Source of the DNA: Streptomyces laurentii
GTDB lineage: Bacteria; Actinomycetota; Actinomycetes; Streptomycetales; Streptomycetaceae
Assembly (NCBI GenBank): GCA_002355495.1
Contig: AP017424.1
Location: 3,038,001 to 3,102,000, forward strand
Reading direction: 5' to 3'
DNA length: 64,000 bases
Part shown: positions 44,892-54,840 of the stretch, in pieces
How positions within the stretch are numbered: position 1 is the first letter of the stretch
How the letters are laid out: each line of letters starts with the position of its first letter
Made by a program: the position numbers and the translations under genes
The notes under the pieces: model-generated
Seen by the model: the letters and a program-made list of their open reading frames with translations, nothing else
Told to the model about the DNA's origin: nothing
The model's database searches: none

Positions 44892-47065
44892 TGACTCGCC
44901 TGCCTCTCGCGCGGGTCCGGGGCCGGCGGGCCGAGCACCCGGTGGCCGCGGTCCGGGTGGTAGAGCGTGTGCATCGGGTGGTAGAGGCCGCGCAGCGCGC
45001 TCAGCACCGCCTCCGCGATGACGGGCGCCTGCGCGAACCCGCCGGTGTTGTGCCCGCCCGTCAGGACCATGACCCCGTCCTCGGCGGGGGCCAGGTCGAA
45101 CAGGCCCAGGTTCGTCGCGGTCCACGGCCGGACGCAGTGCCGGCGGGACGCCCGCAGGCCCTCCTCGCCGCCGCCCGCCTCGTACGCCGCCGGGAACAGC
45201 CGGCGCGCGGTGTCCGCGAGCGCGGCGTGCACCAGGTCCAGGTGCCGTTCGTCGATGTTCTCCGGGTCTCCGCCCGTCCAGCCGTAACCGGAGCCGACGA
45301 TGAGCACCCGGTCCCCGGTCTCGTCGCGGCCGAGGGTGATGTTGGCGTCCTCGGTGAGGTGGCCGCGCCGGCCCACCTTCAGGGAGTGGCCGAGTCCGGG
45401 AGCGAGGTCGGGCAGCGAGGCCCAGCAGCCGAGCACCCCTTGTACCTGCCCGAGGGCGCCCACGTCCCGGGCGAGCGCCCCGCCGGTGACCCCCGGGGAC
45501 ACCACGTAGTGGTCGGCGCGGTGCACCCCGTACGGGGTGACCACCCCGCTGACGTCGCCGTGCCGGGTGCGCAGGATCCGGTCGGCGCGGCAGTCGAAGT
45601 GCAGCCGCGCGCCGCCCGCCTGGAGCGAGTCGAGGAGGGCGGCGAGGAAGTCGTGCACGGTCAGGGTGAAGCCGCGCACCATGATGCCGCCCGCGTACGC
45701 GTCGGGGACCGCCCCGGCGAGGGCGGGGAACCGTTCGCGGACCTCCTCGGAGCCGTACCGGGCGAGGGTCGCGCCGACGTGGTCCTGCCGTCGCGCGGAC
45801 TCCTCCAGGTGGCCGGCGTCCTCGTACAGCCGCAGGATGCCGTGGCTCAGCCGGACGTCCGCGAACAGGTCGGGCCGGGTGTCGATCCACCGCCGCCACA
45901 GCCGTTCGCCCCGGCGGTTGAGGGCGAAGATGTCCTCGTTGTAGGTGCGGGCGAGCCATGGGGGGACGCTCTTGAAGTCGCGTACCCACGCCGTTTCGGC
46001 GTCGGCGCGGGCGGCGGCTTCCTCGGCGCGGGCGGGCCCGGTGGGCAGGGGTCCGGTGGGGAGGGATCCGGGTTCCGTCGCGTCCGGGGCGGGCCCGGCG
46101 GGAAGGGGTCCGGGTGCGGTCGCGTCCGGGGCGGGCCCGGTGCGGCGGCGGACGTCCCAGCCGCAGTCGTCGTCGGGAGGCCGGTCGAAGACGGACGGAC
46201 TGGCCGTGTCGGACGGGGACTTCGCGTGGTAGTCGTCCATCTCGGTGAGCGTGAACATCCGGGCGTTGCCGCCGCCTCGGGAGGTCCCGTACGTGTGCCA
46301 GGGGGCACCGGCGCGCGGATCGGGTCCGGCCTCGACGACCGACACCTCGTACCCGGCGCTCCGGAGCCGCTGCGCGGTGACCAGGTTGACGACGCCGGCT
46401 CCGACGAGGAGGACCGTCTCCGGGCGGGTGGGGGGCCGGGGTCCGGTCCGGGACGCGGTTCCCGGTGGCCGGGCGGGCCGGGCCCGTCGCTGGAGGAAGC
46501 GCTCGGCCGCCCCCAGGGCTCTGACCAGGGTCTCCTCGGCGATTCCGGGGGGAATCACGGGGGCGCCGCCGTCCGGGAGTCCGTCCGGGATGCGTACGCC
46601 GGTCGCGTCGATGATCGGGGCGCCGGTCGCGTCGGGGAGCGGGACGCCGGCCTCGTCGGGGCCGCGGGTGCCGGGCCCGTCGGGGACGGGTGCCGCGGCG
46701 ACGGAGAGCACGGGGACGCCGTACGCCACCGCGTGCGCGTCGGCGTCCCCGGGCACGTCCCCGTCCCCGTCCGCGGTCGCGGTCGCGGTCGCGGTCACGT
46801 GATCGGGCCGGCCCGTCGGATCCCCGTCCCGTGACCGTCCGCACCGGACGATCACGACGGGATCGTCCGGCATCGCGCGCCGCCATTCCCGCAGCGGATC
46901 GGGGCCGAGCGCGCGGTCGGTGACGAGGGCGTGCGGGCGCTCCGCGCGCAGGGCCTCCGCCAGGGTGACGTCGTCCGCCGTGCCGAGATCCGGCCGGTAG
47001 AGCACCGGGCCGCCCAGGACGCCGTCCGGCGGCTCGGTGGCCGAGCAGATGATGAGAAATCGCAT
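44888..47065 (-). CDS. FAD-dependent oxidoreductase with unusual N-terminal extension
   Basis: This is a 725-residue protein. Residues about 1-90 form an alpha/beta segment (MRFLIICSATEPPDGVLGGP ... DDPVVIVRCG) not normal for this family. A low-complexity linker follows. The DAO-type FAD domain starts at about residue 205 with VLLVGAGVVNLVTAQRLRSA and VVEAGPDPRAGAPWHTYGTS. C-terminal motifs include GHNTGGFAQAPVIAEAVLSA, the flavin-contacting end of DAO proteins. A D-amino-acid or imino-acid type oxidation is plausible. The ATG at 47065 was chosen; a start at 47080 is possible. It overlaps the formyltransferase gene. Confidence 0.8.
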   Translation of the reverse strand: MRFLIICSATEPPDGVLGGPVLYRPDLGTADDVTLAEALRAERPHALVTDRALGPDPLREWRRAMPDDPVVIVRCGRSRDGDPTGRPDHVTATATATADGDGDVPGDADAHAVAYGVPVLSVAAAPVPDGPGTRGPDEAGVPLPDATGAPIIDATGVRIPDGLPDGGAPVIPPGIAEETLVRALGAAERFLQRRARPARPPGTASRTGPRPPTRPETVLLVGAGVVNLVTAQRLRSAGYEVSVVEAGPDPRAGAPWHTYGTSRGGGNARMFTLTEMDDYHAKSPSDTASPSVFDRPPDDDCGWDVRRRTGPAPDATAPGPLPAGPAPDATEPGSLPTGPLPTGPARAEEAAARADAETAWVRDFKSVPPWLARTYNEDIFALNRRGERLWRRWIDTRPDLFADVRLSHGILRLYEDAGHLEESARRQDHVGATLARYGSEEVRERFPALAGAVPDAYAGGIMVRGFTLTVHDFLAALLDSLQAGGARLHFDCRADRILRTRHGDVSGVVTPYGVHRADHYVVSPGVTGGALARDVGALGQVQGVLGCWASLPDLAPGLGHSLKVGRRGHLTEDANITLGRDETGDRVLIVGSGYGWTGGDPENIDERHLDLVHAALADTARRLFPAAYEAGGGEEGLRASRRHCVRPWTATNLGLFDLAPAEDGVMVLTGGHNTGGFAQAPVIAEAVLSALRGLYHPMHTLYHPDRGHRVLGPPAPDPRERQASQ

Positions 47066-47269
47066 GGTGACCCGTCCCATCGAACGTAGTGCCGACAGTC
47101 CTCGTGGTCTTGCCCGTGCGGGAAGGGACTGTAGTCACGCGTGAGGCGCGGGGACAAGACCGCTTTCGGCTGCCCCCACGCGCCCACGTGCACGAATCCG
47201 TACCCGAACCCCGCGTACGGACGGTGCGTGGACCGTCGGCGTCCGGCGCCGGTGCCCGGCGCCGAATCC

Positions 47270-49030
47270 TCAGCGCCGGGGGGCGGGCCGGATCAGTCCG
47301 GCCTCGGTCCAGGCGTCGTGCCAGGCGGCCATCCGCGCGGCGGCCTCCCGCGGCGAGTCCGCGGCGACGGCGAGCATGCCCCAGCGGCCCGGGATGGAGC
47401 TGATGACCTCCGACCAGGGCGGCCGGCCGTCGGTGCGGGCGCGCAGGGCCCGCAGGTCCAGGGCGGGATCGACCACCTGGGTGACGGCACAGCCCGGGCC
47501 GCCCTTTTCGAGCACCCGGTCCCGGAAGAAGCGCAGGTACTCGGCGCCGTGCGAGGAGAGGTTGGGGTCCTGGAGGACCACCTGCGCCTCGTCCCCGAAG
47601 CGGCCGCCGAGCCGTCCGACGGCGAAGTCGAACCCGGCCGTGACCACGCTCAGATCCTGCCCGGCGAAGCCGTCGCGCAGCTCGGCGAGGGCGTCGCGGA
47701 CGGTGCGGTACGCGGCGGCCGACAGGCCGACCTGTCCGGCGTACTCCTCCTCGAAGAACACGTTGCCCTGCCACGAGGTGCCGTTCGTCAGCTGGAGCGT
47801 CAGGCCGGGCGCCAGGTGACCGTCCCGGACGTGCCCGGACGGCGAGAGGAACACCCCGGGCGCGAGGGGCGAGTCGAGGTAGTCGACATGGGCCTCCAGG
47901 ACGAAGGTCTCCTGGGCCCGCCACACCCGCTCCGCCTGCCGGGCGAGCGTCACCGGGTCGGTCAGGTCGAGCCCGGGCACGATCCGCGCGCCGGCGCCGC
48001 CCTCCGACGGCTTGAGGCAGCCCCGTACGATCCCGTACCGCTCCGCGAACAGCCGTCCCGCCGTGACCAGTTGGGCGTGGACGGCCTCGATGTCCGGCCG
48101 CCGTCCGTCGATCGCGTACCCGGGCACGACCGGACACCGCACGCCCAGCCGGCGGCCGAGCGGCGCCACCGCCGCCTCGGCCCGCATGACCTCGTACGGG
48201 GCCAGGTCCGCCACGGACAGCGCGGCCGCGTCGGTGACCGTCGGGTGCAGCGGGGCCTTGGTGTTCCAGTAGCTGCCCACCTCGGGGCTGTTCGCGTCGG
48301 TGCGCAGGGCCGGGACCCCGGCGGCGCGCTTCAGGTAGAGCAGGAAGATCTGGATCTCCAGGTCGACGGCGTACAGCCGGACCAGGGTCTGCGGACGCGT
48401 CCGTACGGTGTCGATCAGCCGCGCGAGCACCGGCGACCGCTCGCCCTCCATGGCGGCGAGCCGCAGCAGCGCGTGCGACAGGTAGTAGTACTCGATCCCG
48501 GGGACCTCGACGAGCTCGACGCCGTCCGTCTCGGCGGCGAGCGCGGCGGCGGCCCGCCACGGCGCGGTCCGGCCCACCACCAGGTCGCCGGGCCGGGCGA
48601 GACTGACCGCGCGGGTCTCGACGTAGGTGGCGACGTCGTCGGCGACCCGCCCGTTGACCGTGTCGTCGAGGTCGGCCTCCAGCGACTTCAGCATCGGGGT
48701 CGCGGAGTGCAGCACGACGGACACGACCGGCGAGCCGTCCGACACGTACGGCCGCAGCTCGCGACCGGCGGCATCCGGCACCTCCTCCGGCCCGATGCCG
48801 AGGAGCGCGCGGCAGATGCCGTCGATCTCCCCCGGGTCCAGCCGGTACGGCCCGGTGTAGAAGCCTTCCCAGGTCACCTCGCCGACCCCGGGCACCGCCA
48901 CGTCCCAGGTCCCGGGGAACCCCGGCCCGACCGGGATCTCCGCCCCGCTGTGCTCCGGCACTTCGACCGCGCTCACTTTCCGCACCTGCCCGTCATCCTC
49001 GCTGCCTTGCCCCAGCCGTATCTCCACCAT
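47270..49030 (-). CDS. ATP-grasp-like protein, function unknown
   Basis: This is a 586-residue soluble protein. Its C-terminal half looks like an ATP-grasp fold: GIVRGCLKPSEGGAGARI (Lys and Gly-rich loop), FVLEAHVDYLDSPLAPGVFL, and QVVLQDPNLSSHGAEYLRFF with the metal-binding D-x-N. The N-terminal half includes ATPMLKSLEADLDDTVNGRV and YYYLSHALLRLAAMEGERSP. ATP-grasp enzymes form amide or ester bonds through acyl-phosphates. With the next two genes it forms a minus-strand trio, though a 204-bp gap separates it from them. The ATG at 49030 is the best start I see; upstream sequence is Thr/Arg-rich. Confidence 0.68.
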   Translation of the reverse strand: MVEIRLGQGSEDDGQVRKVSAVEVPEHSGAEIPVGPGFPGTWDVAVPGVGEVTWEGFYTGPYRLDPGEIDGICRALLGIGPEEVPDAAGRELRPYVSDGSPVVSVVLHSATPMLKSLEADLDDTVNGRVADDVATYVETRAVSLARPGDLVVGRTAPWRAAAALAAETDGVELVEVPGIEYYYLSHALLRLAAMEGERSPVLARLIDTVRTRPQTLVRLYAVDLEIQIFLLYLKRAAGVPALRTDANSPEVGSYWNTKAPLHPTVTDAAALSVADLAPYEVMRAEAAVAPLGRRLGVRCPVVPGYAIDGRRPDIEAVHAQLVTAGRLFAERYGIVRGCLKPSEGGAGARIVPGLDLTDPVTLARQAERVWRAQETFVLEAHVDYLDSPLAPGVFLSPSGHVRDGHLAPGLTLQLTNGTSWQGNVFFEEEYAGQVGLSAAAYRTVRDALAELRDGFAGQDLSVVTAGFDFAVGRLGGRFGDEAQVVLQDPNLSSHGAEYLRFFRDRVLEKGGPGCAVTQVVDPALDLRALRARTDGRPPWSEVISSIPGRWGMLAVAADSPREAAARMAAWHDAWTEAGLIRPAPRR

Positions 49031-49302
49031 GCCCGCTACACCCCCACCCCACGACCGGGCCGGACGCCCACCCGGCTTACCCGATTCACTCGATGTGATC
49101 GATGGGCGGGCCGGAGCGGTACGGGTGGGCGGGAGCGGGATCGTGGGGGTGAGGGTCCTGGTGGGGGCGGTGGTGCGGGTGGTGGTGCGGGTGGCGCCAC
49201 GGGATGCCACGGGTGCGGCAGCGGTGGGGCGGGGGCTTCACCGGTCGGTACGTGTCGTACGCGCGCCGACCGGTACCGGACAGGGCCCGGCGGGCCCGGC
49301 GG

Positions 49303-50094
49303 TCAGTCCGCCAGGATCTCGGAGAAGCGGGTCGGGACGGCGAGGAGGCCGCCGTCGACGCGGAGGGTGATGCCGGTGATCCAGGAGGCGTCGGCGGAGG
49401 CGAGGAACGCGACGGCGGCCGCGATGTCCTCCGGGGTGCCGACCCGGCCCAGCGGGTAGACGCGCTCGCCGAGGCGCTCCAGGTCCTTCTCGCGGCCCGC
49501 CCAGGCGAGGGTGGCGATGGTGCCCGGGTGCACCAGGTTGACGCGGACCCCGCGCGGCGCGGCGTCGCCCGCGAGGGTGCGGGTGAGGGAGCCGAGGCCG
49601 GCCTTGGCGGCGCTGTAGGCGTGGTTGCCGAAGTCGGCCTCGGCGTTGACCGAGCCGATGGTGACGACCGCCCCGCGCCCGCCCGCCGCCTCAAGGAGCG
49701 GCAGCGCGGCGCGCACACAGCGCACCGCGCCCATGAAGGTCACCTCGAACTGGCGGCGGAAGCTCTCCTCCCGCTCCTCCTCGAAGCGCTCGCTGTCGGC
49801 GACGTCCTGCGCGAACGCGTTGTTGACGAGGACGTCCAGGCCGCCGAAGGACTCCGCGGCATACGCGACCGCCGCGTCCACCGACGCCTGGTCGGCGACG
49901 TCGCAGCGGGCGGCGAGCGCGCCGGGGAGGTCCGCGGCGGTCCGCCGGGCGCCGTCCTCGTCGATGTCGGTGACGAGGACGCGGGCGCCCTCGCTCGCGA
50001 GCCGGCAGGCGATCGCCGCGCCGATCCCGCGGGCGGCGCCGGTGACCAGCGCCGAGTGACCTTCGAACCGCTCCCGTATCAGTGGCTGTGTCAT
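49303..50094 (-). CDS. SDR-family oxidoreductase
   Basis: The 263-residue classical short-chain dehydrogenase has the NAD(P) loop VTGAARGIGAAIA, NNAF, catalytic Ser in TIGSVNAEAD, YSAAK, and the C-terminal TGITLRVDGG. The substrate is not evident. It lies seven bases beyond the end of the serine hydrolase gene, on the same strand, so the two probably form an operon. Confidence 0.9.
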   Translation of the reverse strand: MTQPLIRERFEGHSALVTGAARGIGAAIACRLASEGARVLVTDIDEDGARRTAADLPGALAARCDVADQASVDAAVAYAAESFGGLDVLVNNAFAQDVADSERFEEEREESFRRQFEVTFMGAVRCVRAALPLLEAAGGRGAVVTIGSVNAEADFGNHAYSAAKAGLGSLTRTLAGDAAPRGVRVNLVHPGTIATLAWAGREKDLERLGERVYPLGRVGTPEDIAAAVAFLASADASWITGITLRVDGGLLAVPTRFSEILAD

Positions 50095-50101
50095 GGAGCG
50101 A

Positions 50102-51343
50102 TCACAGCACCGAACGCACCGCCCGCACCAGAGCCTGGGCGCGCGGATCGGCCGTGACCGTCTTGCGCATGCCGTTGGTGACGTACCCGAACGCGATGCC
50201 CGACTCGGGGTCGGCGAAGCCCAGCGAGCCGCCGCGCCCGGGGTGGCCGAAGGAGCCGGGGCCCAGCAGCGGCGAAGCGGCGCCGTGCAGCATGTAGCCG
50301 AGGCCGAAGCGGGTGCCGACGACCAGCACCCGGTCGGGGCCCGCCGACTCCTCCGTACGCGCCAGGGCGACGGTCTCCGGGGCGAGCAGGCGCGCGCCCC
50401 CGCCGTCGACCGGGCCGAGCGTCGCCGCGTAGAAACGGGCCAGCGCGCGGGCGGTGGCGACGCCCGCCGAGCCGGGGAGTTCGGCGGCCAGATAGGCCGG
50501 GTCGTTCTCGTCGGGGCGGGTCTCGATGACGTCGAAGGCCCGGCGGGTCAGCGACCGCGGGTCCCGGTACGCGGCGACGACCGACGGCTTGGGGCGCAGC
50601 TTCAGCGCGGGGCTGTCGGCCGGTTCGGTCTCCGGGACCTCGCCGACCCGGCCGACCCGGTGGGTCTCCTCCGGGGGCAGCCCGATCCACAGCTCCAGGC
50701 CGAGCGGGGCGGCGATCTCCTCGGCGACGAAGCGGCCTATCGTGCGGCCGGTGACCCGGTGGACCAGGCCCGACATCAGCCAGCTGAAGGTGTGGGCGTG
50801 GTAGCCGTGCGCGGTGCCGGGCTCCCAGACGGGGGCCTGCGCGGCGATCGCGCGCGTGGAGGCGTCGAGGTCGATCGCCTCGGCGAGGGTCAGCGGACGA
50901 TCGAGGACCGGCACGCCCGCGCGGTGCGCGAGCAGCTGCCGTACGGTCACCCGGTCCTTGCCGGCCGCCTTGAACTCCGGCCAGTACGCGCCGACCGGGG
51001 CGTCCAGGTCGAGCAGGCCGCGCTGGTGGAGCAGCAGCGGGACGGCGGCGGCGACACCCTTGGTGGCGGACCGGACGACCTGCGCGGTGTCCGCCGTCCA
51101 CGGTATGCCGGCACCCTCGGTGCTGTCGGTGCTGTCGGTGCTGTCGGTGCTGTCGGTGCTGTCGGTGCTGTCTGCGCTGTCTGCGCTGTCGGCGTTCTTG
51201 GCGCCCGCCCACAGGTCGACGACCTTCGTGCCGTCACGGTAGACGGAGACGGCCGCGCCGCGCTCTCCCCGCTCGTCGAAGTTGCGCCGGAACGCATCCC
51301 TGACGGGCTCGAAGCCCGCCGCCACCGTGCCCTGGACGTCCAT
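50102..51343 (-). CDS. Serine beta-lactamase-like hydrolase (EstB type)
   Basis: The 413-residue protein has the SxxK active site (VVRSATKGVAAAV), a later YHAHTF segment carrying the catalytic Tyr, and the C-terminal GHPGRGGSLGFADP, the class C/EstB replacement for KTG. It is cytoplasmic, with no signal peptide. A loop just before the active site contains a DSADST repeat encoded by a 9-bp tandem repeat. Related proteins are esterases. The ATG at 51343 has GAGGAAG upstream. Confidence 0.88.
   Translation of the reverse strand: MDVQGTVAAGFEPVRDAFRRNFDERGERGAAVSVYRDGTKVVDLWAGAKNADSADSADSTDSTDSTDSTDSTDSTEGAGIPWTADTAQVVRSATKGVAAAVPLLLHQRGLLDLDAPVGAYWPEFKAAGKDRVTVRQLLAHRAGVPVLDRPLTLAEAIDLDASTRAIAAQAPVWEPGTAHGYHAHTFSWLMSGLVHRVTGRTIGRFVAEEIAAPLGLELWIGLPPEETHRVGRVGEVPETEPADSPALKLRPKPSVVAAYRDPRSLTRRAFDVIETRPDENDPAYLAAELPGSAGVATARALARFYAATLGPVDGGGARLLAPETVALARTEESAGPDRVLVVGTRFGLGYMLHGAASPLLGPGSFGHPGRGGSLGFADPESGIAFGYVTNGMRKTVTADPRAQALVRAVRSVL
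51121..51192 (-). repeat. 9-bp tandem repeat encoding Asp-Ser-Thr
   Basis: Eight TGCTGTCGG-type units (five perfect, three with one or two changes) are read as DST/DSA triplets in the serine hydrolase. Changes in copy number keep the frame. Confidence 0.9.
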
Positions 51344-51449
51344 CCGGCCCACGCTTCCTCTCGTACGTACGACCCTCCATGGTGCAACGGAACGGGACGG
51401 CCGCCGATTCCGGGCCTGGTGACGAGCCTCGGGACCGGGGCGTACGGGA

Positions 51450-52252
<803 letters not shown>

Positions 52253-52256
<4 letters not shown>

Positions 52257-53014
52257 AGCGTCCATCCGAGAAGGCAGATCAGCAGAGCGGTGAGCGGGAG
52301 GACGGCGGCGTACCGCCACTGGGCGCCGGTCGCGGTGACCTCGTCGATGACCGGCATGCTGCCGGTGTAGCCGCGGCTGACCATGGCGAGGTGGACGCGT
52401 TCCCCGCGCTCGTACGAGCGGATGAAGAGCGCGCCGGCGGACTTGGCGAGGACGCCCCAGTGCCGTACGCCCCGCGCCTCGAAGCCGCGCGAGCGGCGGG
52501 CGATGGACATCCGCCGCATCTCGTCGGTGATCACGTCCCCGTAGCGGATCATGAACGACGCGATCTGGACGAGCAGCGGGGGCAGCCTGAGCCGCTGGAG
52601 GCCGAGCAGGAGGGCGCGCAGCTCGGTGGTGGCGGCGAGGAGGACGGAGGCGGCGACGCCGAGGGTGCCCTTGGCGAGGACGTTCCAGGCGCCCCAGAGT
52701 CCGGGGACGGAGAGCGAGACGCCGAGGAAGGTCGTCTGCTCGCCGGGCACCACGAACGGCATGAGCACGGCGAAGGCCACGAACGGCACCTCGATGAGCA
52801 GCCGCTTCAGTACGAAGGCGGCCGGCACGCGGGCGCTCGCGGCGACGACGCCGAGCAGGACGGCGTACAGCGCGAACGCCCACATCGCCTCGCGGGGCGT
52901 GGCGACGACCACGACGACGAAGGCGAAGACGGCGGCGAGCTTGGTGTGCGGGGGCAGGGCGTGGACGGGTGAGTGGCCCTGCCGGTAGAGCTTGTGCGCG
53001 TGTCCGGCACCCAT
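52253..53014 (-). CDS. cbiQ: ECF transporter transmembrane protein CbiQ
   Basis: The 253-residue membrane protein has the CbiQ start (SPVHALPPHTKLAAVFAFVV) and the coupling-helix motif ARRSRGFEARG, followed by a second Ala-Arg-Gly type motif (MVSRGYTGSMP). It connects the substrate-binding CbiMN to the ATPase. It starts one base after the cbiMN stop and overlaps cbiO. Confidence 0.94.
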
Positions 53015-53015
53015 G

Positions 53016-54107
53016 TCAGACGGTTTCCGAAGCGGAGGCGGCCGTACGGTCGGCGGTACGGCGGCGGCGGACGACCCAGAACGCGCCGGTGCCGACGGCC
53101 AGGGTCGCGCCGACGCCGATCACCCCGGCCAGACCGCCAGAGAGGCGGGCGTCGGAGACGTCCTTCACGCCGTAGTCGGCGAGCGGGGAGTCCGCGGCGG
53201 CGTGCGGCTTGGCCTGCGCGTCGATGCCCTTGTCGGCGGCGACCTTCTCCAGGCCGTCGGGGCTCCCGGAGGCGTAGAAGGAGACGAAACCGGCGAGGAC
53301 GAGGGCCGTGACGACGCCGGCGATCCACAGCCTCCTCGGCGACCGGGCGGCCGCGGCGGCGGGCCGGGCGGCCGGCGCGGCGTCGACGAGCTCGCCGCCG
53401 ACGCGCAGCTTGAGCGGGGTGGTCAGGCCGCGGGCGCCGTGCACGAGGTCGGGGCGGACGGCGATGACCGCGCCGACGGTGAGCATGGTGATGACGGCCT
53501 CGCCGACGCCGATGAGGACGTGGACGCCGACCATCGCGGTCAGGACCTTGCCGATCGGCACGTCGGTGGTGCCGCCGAGCGCGTAGATCGCGGTGAAGGC
53601 GGTGGCCGCGGCCGGCACGGACACGAGCGCGGCGACGAAGGACGCCACGGTGACCGAGCGGCGGGTGCGCGGCAGCACGAGGACCAGGCCGCGGAAGAGC
53701 GCGTACGCGACGACGACGGTGACGACGCCCATGACGGTGACGTTCACGCCGAGCGCGGTCAGCCCGCCGTCCGCGAAAAGGACGCCCTGCATGAGCAGCA
53801 CGACGGCGATGCACAGGACGCCGGTGTACGGCCCGACGAGGATCGCCGCGAGCGCGCCGCCGAGGAGGTGCCCGCTGGTGCCGGCCGCGACCGGGAAGTT
53901 GAGCATCTGGACGGCGAAGACGAAGGCCGCGACGAGCCCGGCCAGCGGAGCCGTCCGCTCTCCCCCGTGGCCTTCGGCACCGGAGGTACCCCCGAGTTCT
54001 CTACGGGCTCCGCGCAGGGCGACGGCGACGGCGCCGGCGGCGACGACACCGGCGGCGGCCGATACGGGGGCGTTGATGAATCCGTCAGGTACATGCACAA
54101 CCGGCAT
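53016..54107 (-). CDS. cbiM: Fused CbiM-CbiN cobalt/nickel-binding component
   Basis: The 363-residue protein has an N-terminus MPVVHVPDGFINAPV, matching the CbiM/NikM start whose His residues bind the metal. About seven CbiM helices follow, then a CbiN-like C-terminal part with two helices and an extracytoplasmic loop (FYASGSPDGLEKVAADKGID). Residues about 40-52 (GTSGAEGHGGERT) are encoded by a sequence like the genome-wide hairpin repeat. A Nur-box-like sequence lies just upstream, which would favour nickel, but the metal cannot be decided here. Confidence 0.92.
   Translation of the reverse strand: MPVVHVPDGFINAPVSAAAGVVAAGAVAVALRGARRELGGTSGAEGHGGERTAPLAGLVAAFVFAVQMLNFPVAAGTSGHLLGGALAAILVGPYTGVLCIAVVLLMQGVLFADGGLTALGVNVTVMGVVTVVVAYALFRGLVLVLPRTRRSVTVASFVAALVSVPAAATAFTAIYALGGTTDVPIGKVLTAMVGVHVLIGVGEAVITMLTVGAVIAVRPDLVHGARGLTTPLKLRVGGELVDAAPAARPAAAAARSPRRLWIAGVVTALVLAGFVSFYASGSPDGLEKVAADKGIDAQAKPHAAADSPLADYGVKDVSDARLSGGLAGVIGVGATLAVGTGAFWVVRRRRTADRTAASASETV
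53955..53995 (-). repeat. REP-like hairpin sequence inside cbiM
   Basis: GGGGGTACCTCCGGTGCCGA then AGGCCACGGGGGAGAG (minus strand) closely matches the repeat core in the MITE-like element at about 21475-21509. Here it is translated in frame. Confidence 0.65.
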
Positions 54108-54119
54108 GATAGAGCGCTC

Positions 54120-54136
54120 CTGCGAATGACTTGCAA
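54120..54136 (-). promoter_or_regulatory. Possible Nur-type metal-regulator box
   Basis: On the minus strand TTGCAA-GTCAT-TCGCAG lies 13 bases upstream of the cbiM start. It resembles the TTGCAA-N5-TTGCAA site of the Streptomyces nickel regulator Nur, with two mismatches in the second half. Confidence 0.35.
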
Positions 54137-54218
54137 GAGCGCGGACGGGACAAGAGCACCCGGAAGGTCCCACTCCGCTCGGGCTTGCGTTCGAGCAAAG
54201 CGGGGTAAGAGGTAAGGA

Positions 54219-54635
54219 ATGACGCGTACGAGTGTGAGGAGTACCCCCATGCCCCGCATACCCCGCGCCGAGCACCCCCCGGTGGCCACCGGCCCCGAGG
54301 TCGCGGACCAGGCCCAGGGCCTGATCACGGGCGACACGCCCCTCGTCCGGACCGTGCCGGTCCGGCTGCGCTACGACCCCGGCACCGCACCCGAGACCGT
54401 CCGCTTCGGCTTCCCCGACGACGTCGAGTGGGCCTTCCCGCGCACCCTCCTGGAGACCGGGCTGCGCACCCCCGCCCGGGGCGGGGACATCGGGGTGTGG
54501 CCGTGCGGGCGGGTCCAGACGGTGGTCGAGTTCCACACGGCCGACGGCGTCCAGGTGGTGCAGTTCGACACGACCACCCTCACCCGTTTCCTCAGACACA
54601 CGTACGCCGCCGGCGCGCCGATCCCGGCGCACTGA
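54219..54635 (+). CDS. ssgE: SsgA-like sporulation protein (SsgE candidate)
   Basis: The 138-residue protein belongs to the SsgA-like family, which controls septation and peptidoglycan maintenance in sporulating actinomycetes. Family features include VPVRLRYDPGTAPETVRFGF, VEWAFPRTLLETGL and a C-terminal FDTTTLTRFLRHTY. The location beside the cobalt transporter matches ssgE of S. coelicolor, which is the basis for the symbol. An ATG at 54249 with GAGGAG upstream is an alternative start. Confidence 0.85.
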   Translation: MTRTSVRSTPMPRIPRAEHPPVATGPEVADQAQGLITGDTPLVRTVPVRLRYDPGTAPETVRFGFPDDVEWAFPRTLLETGLRTPARGGDIGVWPCGRVQTVVEFHTADGVQVVQFDTTTLTRFLRHTYAAGAPIPAH

Positions 54636-54728
54636 CGGCGTACGACCGCACCGCGTCCCCGTCCCCACGGGCCCGGCGCGCGACCGGAGCCGGCCGCCCG
54701 CTCGTGCGGCGGCTCCGGAGCGGAGGGT

Positions 54729-54760
54729 CCCGGGTGATCCGCGGACGCGGATCACCCGGG
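54729..54760. terminator. Bidirectional hairpin terminator
   Basis: CCCGGGTGATCCGCG and its perfect complement (15-bp arms) with a 2-nt centre lie between the convergent ssgE-like and MMPL genes. Confidence 0.8.
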
Positions 54761-54840
54761 GGATGACACCCGGCCTCTCACCGAGTTCTCACCAGGTCAT
54801 CGCTGGGCCATCGCCGGCTCAGCGTCGGGTCATCGTCGGG

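Noticed and set aside
45000..48560. Minus-strand open frame that runs through the FAD oxidoreductase and ATP-grasp genes in another frame before joining the formyltransferase
   Set aside because: Only the part from 44891 onward has recognisable protein sequence. The rest is Arg/Pro/Gly shadow of the true genes.
54108..54218. Cobalamin riboswitch before cbiM
   Set aside because: The space between the divergent genes is only about 110 bp, and I see no B12-box-like sequence.
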